Shown piece by piece: positions 1-5,946 of a stretch of 64,000 nucleotides of DNA. The translations under genes were made by a program, and so were the position numbers. This DNA is from JAWKSY01 sp041402125. GTDB taxonomy: Bacteria; Planctomycetota; GCA-002687715; DRQF01. The stretch covers positions 1-64,000 of the forward strand of contig JAWKSY010000013.1 in the NCBI GenBank assembly GCA_041402125.1. Reading direction: 5' to 3'. The notes under the pieces were generated by a model. That model did not search any database. It had not been told where the DNA came from and worked only from the letters and a program-made list of their open reading frames with translations. Each line of letters begins with the position of its first letter. Within the stretch, counting starts at the first letter, position 1.

Positions 1-1287
1 GGCGCGGATCTCGGCGAACCGGAGCTCGGTGCGGGCGAGGACGTCCGCCCCGCGCGCGATCGCGAGCTCGGGCCGGATCCCGACGCGACGCCAGGGCCCG
101 CGCGGATCGTCGCGACGGCGATCACGCCCCACGCCGGCGGAGCGCAGCATGGGCCCGGTCGCGCCCGCGGCGAGAGCGGCGGGCGCGGAGAGTCGTCCCA
201 GCCCTCGACCCCGCGCCCGGAAGACGCCGTTCTCCACCGTCGCCGTCCGCGCGGCGTCGAGACCGGCCACGAGACCGGCCAGCGCATCGCGCACGCCCTC
301 CGCCAGGTCCTGCGGCGGCCCGTCGCGGAAGCCGCCGAGGCCGTCGTCGTCGCGAAGTCGGGCGCGAGCGAGGAAGTCCGGGATCGCGGGGACGGACGCG
401 GCGAGCGCGACCGTCGCCGCCGTCTCGCCGAAGCCGGCCGCGGTGGCCGCGATCGCCCGCGCGTGCGCGGCGACGCGCTCGAGTTCGGCGCCGAGGACGC
501 GGAGCAGCAGCGCGCCCTCGGGGGGCGTGACATCGAGCAACTCCTCGACCGCGTGGTGCCAGGCGAGACGCGCGGTGAGCGGCGAGGCGGGGAGCAGGCG
601 CTCCGCGAGCGGCGCGAAGCCGTCCCAGGTGCAGGACTCCCCGATCTTCTCGACGCCCTTGTGCTGGTAGCCGATCTCGAAGACCGCGCGCGCGATGCGC
701 TCGCCGTCCAGCTTGACGAGCATGCGGGCCACCCCCCGCATCAGCGGATGCAGGGGGCCGAAGTCGCAGGGCACGAACTCCGAGAGGCCGTCGTCGGCCG
801 GATTCTCTCCCCAGGGCCCGAGCGCCGCGACGAGATCGTCGGGGGCCTCGAGCGGCTGGGGCCCCGCCGCGACGTGATCCTTGCGCAGCGGATGGCCGCG
901 GAAGTCGCGGTGCGTGAGGAGGCGCGTCAGGGCGGGGTGGCCGGCGAAACGCAGGCCGAAGAGGTCGTGGATCTCGCGCTCGCACCAGTCCGCCGCGCTC
1001 CAGGCCTCGGCCGCGCTCGGAACCGTCTCGGCCTCGTCGACCAGGGCGCCGAGGACGAGCGTGCGCGCGGCGTCGCCGCGCGCGAAGCGGTAGACGACCT
1101 CGAACCGACCCGCATCCGCGACGGCGGGTCCGCGGTCGATCGCGAAGAGGTCCTCCAGCGACCAGCCGCCCTCTCGCGACAGCGCGGCGAGCGCCGTCGG
1201 CAGGTCGCCGAGGGCGACGCGGTAGGACGTCGCCTCCGGTCCCGAGCGGGGGGCGAGGATCGGGCCCAGGGTCTCGAGCGCCGTCAT
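1..1287 (-). CDS. nuoCD: NADH-quinone oxidoreductase subunit C/D fusion (3' end outside the window)
   Basis: Peripheral-arm subunit of respiratory complex I, at the quinone-binding end of the electron path. My translation of the minus strand gives 429 codons with no stop up to the window edge. The NuoC part holds CEREIHDLFG (about 102-111) and a GHPLRKD block (131-137). The NuoD part follows with FGPLHPLM (176-183) and GYQHKGVEK (206-214), the counterpart of the usual GYLHRGxEK. C and D are therefore fused, as in many bacteria. The ATG overlaps the nuoB stop as ATGA, which fixes the start and implies translational coupling. The C-terminal part of NuoD cannot be seen. The order nuoA-nuoB-nuoCD is the standard one. 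Family assignment is firm; whether the complex is a normal NADH dehydrogenase is less sure because NuoA and NuoB are unusual. Confidence 0.9.
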   Translation of the reverse strand, partial: MTALETLGPILAPRSGPEATSYRVALGDLPTALAALSREGGWSLEDLFAIDRGPAVADAGRFEVVYRFARGDAARTLVLGALVDEAETVPSAAEAWSAADWCEREIHDLFGLRFAGHPALTRLLTHRDFRGHPLRKDHVAAGPQPLEAPDDLVAALGPWGENPADDGLSEFVPCDFGPLHPLMRGVARMLVKLDGERIARAVFEIGYQHKGVEKIGESCTWDGFAPLAERLLPASPLTARLAWHHAVEELLDVTPPEGALLLRVLGAELERVAAHARAIAATAAGFGETAATVALAASVPAIPDFLARARLRDDDGLGGFRDGPPQDLAEGVRDALAGLVAGLDAARTATVENGVFRARGRGLGRLSAPAALAAGATGPMLRSAGVGRDRRRDDPRGPWRRVGIRPELAIARGADVLARTELRFAEIRA

Positions 1288-1772
1288 CGCCCGCGCCCCC
1301 GGGACGCGCGGCGGCACGCGAGCAGGGTCTCGAGCGCGGCCCGCAACGCCTCGTCCGAGGGCGGACAGCCCGGCACGACGAGATCGACCGGCAGGACGAG
1401 ATCGAGTCCTCCCGGCACGGAGTAGCCGGCGTAGGCGCCGCCGGAGACGGCGCAGTTCCCCCAGGCGATGACGCTCCGCGGCTCGGGCATCTGCCGCCAG
1501 ACGCGTTCGACCATCGGCGCCATCTTGTGCGTCAGGACGCCGGCGACGACCAGGAGATCGGCGTCGCGCGGCGCGTGCCGCAGGGATTCGAGAAGCGACG
1601 AGGGCGCGGCCGCGAGCGAGGCGAAGTGTTCGTGATCCGCGGCGCAGCATCCCGCGCCGACGAAGAGCGGCGCGAAGGCCCGGACCCGGAGGCCGCCCTT
1701 CAGGGCCTCGAGCAGCCGCGCGGCGCGCGTCGGGAAGGGAGCACCGCCGCCGGGCGCGGGCGTCAGGGCCAC
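1284..1772 (-). CDS. nuoB: NADH-quinone oxidoreductase subunit B
   Basis: Complex I subunit that carries the terminal 4Fe-4S cluster N2. The 162-residue product keeps the four expected cluster cysteines: the CC pair at 42-43, C107 in WGNCAVSGG and C136 in VPGCPPS. It also keeps THKMAP (81-86) and QMPEP (94-98), which are family hallmarks. The stretch between the CC pair and THKMAP is shorter and different from the usual sequence: the RYDxERFG-type loop is not recognisable, and the residues after CC are AADHE rather than the usual xxEM. Its start overlaps the end of nuoA by 10 nt and its stop overlaps the nuoCD start, so the three are one operon. The cysteines argue for a working cluster; the loss of the loop suggests a divergent complex. 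Confidence 0.88.
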   Translation of the reverse strand: MALTPAPGGGAPFPTRAARLLEALKGGLRVRAFAPLFVGAGCCAADHEHFASLAAAPSSLLESLRHAPRDADLLVVAGVLTHKMAPMVERVWRQMPEPRSVIAWGNCAVSGGAYAGYSVPGGLDLVLPVDLVVPGCPPSDEALRAALETLLACRRASRGRGR

Positions 1773-2125
1773 GGGTGCACCCCCCGTCGGCGGATCTGGA
1801 CGGTCGCGACGACGGCCACCAGGATCACGAGGACGGCGAAACGGACGCGCGCCCCGAGGCCGAGCCGCGCGCTCGCGGCGAGCAGGGGCAGGAAGACGAG
1901 CGCGACCGCGACCAGGACCGCCGACACGAGGGCCGCGCTGCGCAGGCGCGTGGGGATGCGACGGCGCGCGTCCTCCAGCGGCGGCGAGCCGCCCTCGAAG
2001 GCGGCCTGCTTCGCCTCGTCGGAGCGGCGCGGCACGAGACGGCGCAGGACCGTCATCGCGAGCGCGGGCACGCCGAAGGCGAGCGCCAGGGCTCCGAGCA
2101 GGCGCAGGGCTTCCGCGGCGTCCAT
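1763..2125 (-). CDS. nuoA: NADH-quinone oxidoreductase subunit A, divergent
   Basis: Small membrane subunit of complex I. The 120-residue product has three hydrophobic segments (about 8-30, 61-82 and 90-108), the usual size and topology. It precedes nuoB with a 10-nt overlap. The loop that normally carries YECG reads FEGG (43-46), so the cysteine is absent, and the acidic FDVE-type motif normally found in the second helix is not visible. Assignment rests on position, size and topology plus the partial EGGSPP match to ECGxxP, so it is weaker than for nuoB. The gap to the upstream FAD-subunit gene is 84 nt; no terminator was seen in it, so the xanthine-dehydrogenase-like genes may be co-transcribed with nuo. 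Confidence 0.72.
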   Translation of the reverse strand: MDAAEALRLLGALALAFGVPALAMTVLRRLVPRRSDEAKQAAFEGGSPPLEDARRRIPTRLRSAALVSAVLVAVALVFLPLLAASARLGLGARVRFAVLVILVAVVATVQIRRRGVHPWP

Positions 2126-2209
2126 CGCGATCTCTCCGTTCCCATCTCCGGGGCGGAGTCTACCAGACGACCGAGTCGCGCGGCCGCGACGACGCCGGAG
2201 AGGAGTTCC

Positions 2210-3082
2210 TCACCGGAGCCCCTCCGGGCGAGCGAGCTCCGCGAGGACCCAGCGGACGAGGCGGGCGGCGATCGTGCGCCGGTAGGCGGCGCTCGACACG
2301 AGGTCGTCCTCCGGCGTGATCTCGCCGTCGATCCCGCGGAGCGCGCGAGCGAGGCAGGCCTCGTCGAGTCGCGATCCCGTCAGGATGCGCTCCGTCTCGC
2401 GAAGGCGCGTCGGGCCGCTCGCGGCGCCGCCGAGGGCGATCCGCACCTCCTCCGGCCCCTCGCTCCCGTCGCGCGCGAAGCAGGCGAGGTTGACCTTGGC
2501 CCACCCGCGTCCGCCGCGGCCCGAGACCTTGCGGAACCAACCCCTCCCGGAGGCTCCCGCGCGCGGCAGGCGGATCTCGACGAGCAGTTCGCTCGGCTTC
2601 GCCGACGTGCGGCCGCCGCCGACCAGCAGCGAGAAGACGGGGACGCGACGCCGCCCCTCCGTCGAGGCGAGCACCGCCACGGCGTCGAGGGCGAGGAGCG
2701 CCGTCGCGAGATCCCCCGCCGCTCCCGCCGTCATGACGTTGCCGCCGATCGTGGCGCGATTCGCGATCTCGAGCGAGCCGAAGCTCCGCGCCGCCGCGAC
2801 CAGGGGGCCCGCGACGCGAGCGACCTCCGGGTCGGCGCCGAGCGCGGCCGCGGTGACGGCGGCCCCGAGGACGAGCTCGTCTCCCTCCTCGCGGATCTCG
2901 CGCAGGATCGCCATCCGCCCCAGATCGAGGACGACCGCGGCCGGGCGGCGCTCGCCGGAGAGGATCGCCGGCATGAGGTCCGTCCCGCCGGCGAGCACCG
3001 TGACGGGCTCGCCGATCTCGGCAAGGAGCTGGACCGCCTCCTCGATCTCGAAGGGGGCGAGCACTTCGCAGGGACCGCTCAC
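2210..3082 (-). CDS. Xanthine dehydrogenase-type FAD-binding subunit
   Basis: FAD subunit of a molybdenum-hydroxylase-type complex (the CoxM/XdhB fold), which passes electrons between 2Fe-2S clusters and an external acceptor. The 290-residue product shows the two FAD-contact motifs of the family, AGGTD (31-35) and TIGGN (111-115), followed by AAGDLATALLALDA and a C-terminal domain of the CO-dehydrogenase flavoprotein type. The start is GTG, overlapping the stop of the 2Fe-2S gene as GTGA, which supports coupling. The order catalytic subunit, 2Fe-2S, FAD matches molybdenum hydroxylase operons. The substrate cannot be told from sequence; xanthine dehydrogenase is only the nearest family name. 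Confidence 0.85.
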   Translation of the reverse strand: MSGPCEVLAPFEIEEAVQLLAEIGEPVTVLAGGTDLMPAILSGERRPAAVVLDLGRMAILREIREEGDELVLGAAVTAAALGADPEVARVAGPLVAAARSFGSLEIANRATIGGNVMTAGAAGDLATALLALDAVAVLASTEGRRRVPVFSLLVGGGRTSAKPSELLVEIRLPRAGASGRGWFRKVSGRGGRGWAKVNLACFARDGSEGPEEVRIALGGAASGPTRLRETERILTGSRLDEACLARALRGIDGEITPEDDLVSSAAYRRTIAARLVRWVLAELARPEGLR

Positions 3083-3570
3083 GGCGCCTCCCCGAGTTCG
3101 CGCCGGAGCCTCTCGATCTCGGGCGGGAGCTCGGCGAGATCGCTGCAGCGGCAGACGCGGCTGCTCAGCGCCGAGGTCCCCTCGCCGCTCGCCCCCGAGG
3201 CGTCGAGCGCGGCCGCGAGCAGGACGCCGGAGCGACAGACGTCGCAGGGAAAGAGCCCGCGATCGTCGGCGAAGCGCGCGAGCGCGCGGGCGGCCGCGAC
3301 GAGGCGAGGCGCCTCGTCCGCGTCGTCGCGGCAGAGGCCGGCGAAGGTGCTGATCCGGGCCCCGTCGAGCTGGAGGACCGGCGTGATGCAGGCCGCGACG
3401 AGGACGCCGTCCGCGAGGACGACGCAGTCGCCGCAGGCCCCCTCGCGACAGGGGTCACTCGCCGGCGCGGCCGCGCGCTCGCGGGCGAGAAGGTCGCTCA
3501 GCGTGTCGAGACCGCGCGCGGCCCGCGTTCCGGCGTCGCCGTCGATGACGAGTCGGACCTCGCGCTTCAT
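3079..3570 (-). CDS. Xanthine dehydrogenase-type 2Fe-2S subunit
   Basis: Small iron-sulfur subunit of a molybdenum-hydroxylase-type complex. The 163-residue product keeps all eight cluster cysteines. C41, C46, C49 and C61 make the plant-ferredoxin-like cluster (PCREGACGDC then AACI). C109, C112, C140 and C142 make the helical-domain cluster (FPCDVC and VCRCS). I start it at the ATG that overlaps the catalytic-subunit stop as ATGA; the open frame continues upstream but only as antisense noise inside the neighbouring gene. The usual QCGFCTPGM motif around the second cluster reads FPCDVCRSG, so the region is diverged while the ligands are kept. This argues that the electron-transfer part of the complex is functional. 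Confidence 0.87.
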   Translation of the reverse strand: MKREVRLVIDGDAGTRAARGLDTLSDLLARERAAAPASDPCREGACGDCVVLADGVLVAACITPVLQLDGARISTFAGLCRDDADEAPRLVAAARALARFADDRGLFPCDVCRSGVLLAAALDASGASGEGTSALSSRVCRCSDLAELPPEIERLRRELGEAP

Positions 3571-5552
3571 CGCGTCCGCCCTCGCGCCCGCTCGACGAGC
3601 ATCTCGGGACTCACCGGGAGATCCGAGATTCGCACGCCGGTCGCGGCCTCCGCCGCGGCGGCGAGGACGGCCGGCACGGCCGCTCCGCCCCAGTCCCACC
3701 ATTCCTCCGGATCGCGGTGGGCCCGCGAGCGCGGCGCGCCCTCGACCGCGATGACCGGGAGGTCGCCGAGGCGCGGCGGCTGATAGCGCCGGCTGCTCGC
3801 GTTGGCGACGCCGCCGAACTCGACGAGGACCTCCTCGCTCACGGTCGCGCCGATCGCGATCGCGACCGCGCCGCCGAGTTCGCGCCGCGCGTCCCGCGTC
3901 ACCCGGGTCGCCCCGAGGAAGACGTCGAGTCGACGGGGCCGCAACTCGCAGCTCAGGTCGTCGCACTCGACCTCGGCGGCGACCACGCCGACCTCCGCGA
4001 CGCGGAGCGCCGAGACGGGACCGTCGTCGAAGGGGATCTCGTCGCACCAGACCCCGTCGGGCGTCGCGGCCAGGCGGGCGCCGACGGCGGCCGCATCGGC
4101 CCCGACGCGATCGAACAGGGTCCGGACGCGCGCGCGGAGCGCGGCCTCGAGCTCCGGCGCGGCGGCCTCGTCGACGCGCACGCCGCCGATCAGGAGGCGG
4201 TTCTCGCGCAGCCCGAAGCGCCCGGCGAGCTCGGCCGCGAGATCGTCGCGAGCGGCCGGGGAGAGCGCGATCTCGGGGCAGGCGAGATGCGCGAACTCGA
4301 GGTCCGCGCCCTTCGCCACGAGACGCAGGCGCAGGCGGCGGCGCGGACCGTCCTGATTGCGCGTCGGCCAGAGGAAGCAGGCGAGCGGCGTCTCCGGGGG
4401 GAGCGCTTCGCGCGCCCGCGCGAGGACGTGCGCCGGTTCCTCGCCGAAGCTCAGACGGCGCCCGTCGGGCGCGTGGTCTCCGCCCCGCGCGAGGCTCCGC
4501 CTCCGGAGTTCCCGGGGCTCGACGCGCAGACGGTCCGCGAGCGCGTCGACCGCCCGCTCGACGGCGAAGGTCACGGCCGACGACGCCGTTCCCCGCACCC
4601 CGCCGTTGGGGGCCGAACTCGTCGCGAGCACGCGGACCCGCACGCGGAGATCGCGGACCCGGTAGGCGGACTGGGCGGCGAGGAGCGCCTCGTCGACGAT
4701 CTCGGCCGCGCTCAGGGGAAAGGCGCCGCCATCGAAGCGGGCGTCGAGGTCGAGCCCCCCCAGAGCGCCCGCGCGATCGGCGGCGACGGTGACGCGGATC
4801 TCGGCCGCGGGACGCTTCGGCTGGAAGGCGAGCGACTCGGGGCGGGAGAGCTGGAACTCGACGGGACGGCCGTCCACCCAGGCGGCGAGCGCCGCGTGGG
4901 CGGCCGGCAACAGGACGGAGGAGTCGTCCGCGGCGACCCGCGCCCGGGGGCGGGAGGAGCTCACCGCGACGCGGTCCGCGGGGATCCCGAGGAGCGACGC
5001 GAGGTGACGGGCGACGCGGGCCGGCTCGAGGAAGGACCCCTCGACCTCGAGTCCGTCGCCGAGTCGGCGGGCGCGGACCCGGGCGAGATCGGGCTCGAAG
5101 GGATCCTGCATCGCGGTGCCGAAGCTGGCGGTGACGAGGGTCTCGGCGGCGGCGAAGGCGGCGTCCGGATCCCCGCGCGTCGCTCGGCGTTCGGCGAAGA
5201 CGTTGTCGTGACCGAAGAGCCGGACCGAAGCCTGCTGGGATCGGTGGAGATCCTCGACCGGGATCTGCGCGGTCTGCTCGGCCGTGATCCCGGCGAGCGC
5301 GAGCTCGAGGGTCGCGGCGTCGGGGGCGACGACCAGCGCGAGCGGCTGCCCCCGGTAGCGGATCTTGCGGTGCGAGAGGACGGGCAGCGGGCCCTCGTGG
5401 AGCGCGAGACGGAGCTCGCCGGGGACCTCGGCCGCGGTGATGAGCGTCACCCCGGGAAGGTCCGGGAGCGGCGCCTCGAGGCCGCCGAAGCGCCCCCGGC
5501 TCACGCGGGCGCGGACGACGCCGACGATCGCGGGCTCCTCTGCGTTGGCCAT
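3567..5552 (-). CDS. Xanthine dehydrogenase-like large (molybdopterin-type) subunit, motif-poor
   Basis: Homologue of the catalytic subunit of molybdenum hydroxylases. The N-terminal hammerhead domain is clear (PGVTLITAAEVPG, then KIRYRGQPLALVVA), and the central region follows the family pattern up to NGGVRGTASSAV, matching the usual GAxRGFG. The motifs that contact molybdopterin or catalyse hydroxylation are not visible: no GGGFGGK, no GQG and no terminal GVGE (the tail reads WDWGGAAVPAVLAAAAEAATG). It may therefore be a degenerate or repurposed subunit. I chose the ATG at 5552, preceded by GGAGG about 14 nt upstream. An in-frame GTG at 5606 would add 18 residues, but that stretch is a CCTTCC repeat that looks untranslated. 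Its stop overlaps the 2Fe-2S start. Confidence 0.75.
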   Translation of the reverse strand: MANAEEPAIVGVVRARVSRGRFGGLEAPLPDLPGVTLITAAEVPGELRLALHEGPLPVLSHRKIRYRGQPLALVVAPDAATLELALAGITAEQTAQIPVEDLHRSQQASVRLFGHDNVFAERRATRGDPDAAFAAAETLVTASFGTAMQDPFEPDLARVRARRLGDGLEVEGSFLEPARVARHLASLLGIPADRVAVSSSRPRARVAADDSSVLLPAAHAALAAWVDGRPVEFQLSRPESLAFQPKRPAAEIRVTVAADRAGALGGLDLDARFDGGAFPLSAAEIVDEALLAAQSAYRVRDLRVRVRVLATSSAPNGGVRGTASSAVTFAVERAVDALADRLRVEPRELRRRSLARGGDHAPDGRRLSFGEEPAHVLARAREALPPETPLACFLWPTRNQDGPRRRLRLRLVAKGADLEFAHLACPEIALSPAARDDLAAELAGRFGLRENRLLIGGVRVDEAAAPELEAALRARVRTLFDRVGADAAAVGARLAATPDGVWCDEIPFDDGPVSALRVAEVGVVAAEVECDDLSCELRPRRLDVFLGATRVTRDARRELGGAVAIAIGATVSEEVLVEFGGVANASSRRYQPPRLGDLPVIAVEGAPRSRAHRDPEEWWDWGGAAVPAVLAAAAEAATGVRISDLPVSPEMLVERARGRTR

Positions 5553-5769
5553 GATCCGGCTGGCGACCTCCGGGGAAGGGGAAGGGGAAGGCGGAGAGTC
5601 TGTCACGCCCGCCCCGATCCCGCGAGTCCGGCCCGGGGCGACTTTTTCCCCGATTCCGTCACCACGCGCCCCGCCGACGCAAATAGGGGCGGAAGGAGGG
5701 GGAGAGCAGCCCCCTGCTCCCCGGCTCTCGACGCGGCGTCGCGCGGAGCCCCGTCGCTCACGAGCGCCG
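5553..5769. other. Non-coding stretch upstream of the large subunit gene
   Basis: No convincing coding frame is present here on either strand. The minus-strand side holds a short CCTTCC repeat just ahead of the chosen ATG. No promoter hexamers can be called with confidence. The structured RNA candidate on the plus strand begins at about 5770. Confidence 0.5.
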
Positions 5770-5938
5770 GTCGGTGATCGTCTCCCGCGATCTCACGCCG
5801 GCCGGGCACCGAATCCCGGGACGGGGAACCCGACGCCGGCAAAGGCGTGGAGAGAATGCGTCGTCCCCGCTCGACGCAGGGTCCGCGCGAGGCTCGCCCT
5901 CGCTCGACCGACGAGGGGCCTCCTGGAGGAGGCCCCTC
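5770..5938 (+). ncRNA. Candidate structured cis-RNA, c-di-AMP (ydaO-yuaA) riboswitch-like
   Basis: Plus-strand RNA candidate lying entirely in a coding gap. In order it shows: GTCGGT (5770-5775), able to pair with ACCGAC (5907-5912) as a closing stem; GATCG...CGATC (5776-5792); GAATCCC (5811-5817); GGGGAACCC (5823-5831); an ACGCC...GGCGT hairpin (5833-5848); TGGAGAGAAT (5848-5857); a perfect 7-bp hairpin TGCGTCG/CGACGCA (5857-5878); and AGGGTC (5878-5883). This order resembles the ydaO c-di-AMP aptamer as I remember it (AAUC, GGGGGACCC, hairpin, GGGGUGAAU, hairpin, AGGG). The strongly conserved 3' GUCAGCUAACC segment is not present in recognisable form, so the class is uncertain. An intrinsic terminator follows directly. 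No plus-strand gene lies downstream within 2 kb. Confidence 0.4.
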
Positions 5939-5946
5939 TTTTTTTT
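5913..5946 (+). terminator. Intrinsic terminator, plus strand
   Basis: A perfect 11-bp stem, GAGGGGCCTCC with GGAGGCCCCTC around a TGGA loop, is followed by eight T residues (5939-5946). The T-run is on the plus strand only, so it ends a plus-strand transcript, although the flanking genes are all on the minus strand. The last T is also part of the stop codon of the convergent 4Fe-4S gene. Confidence 0.85.
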
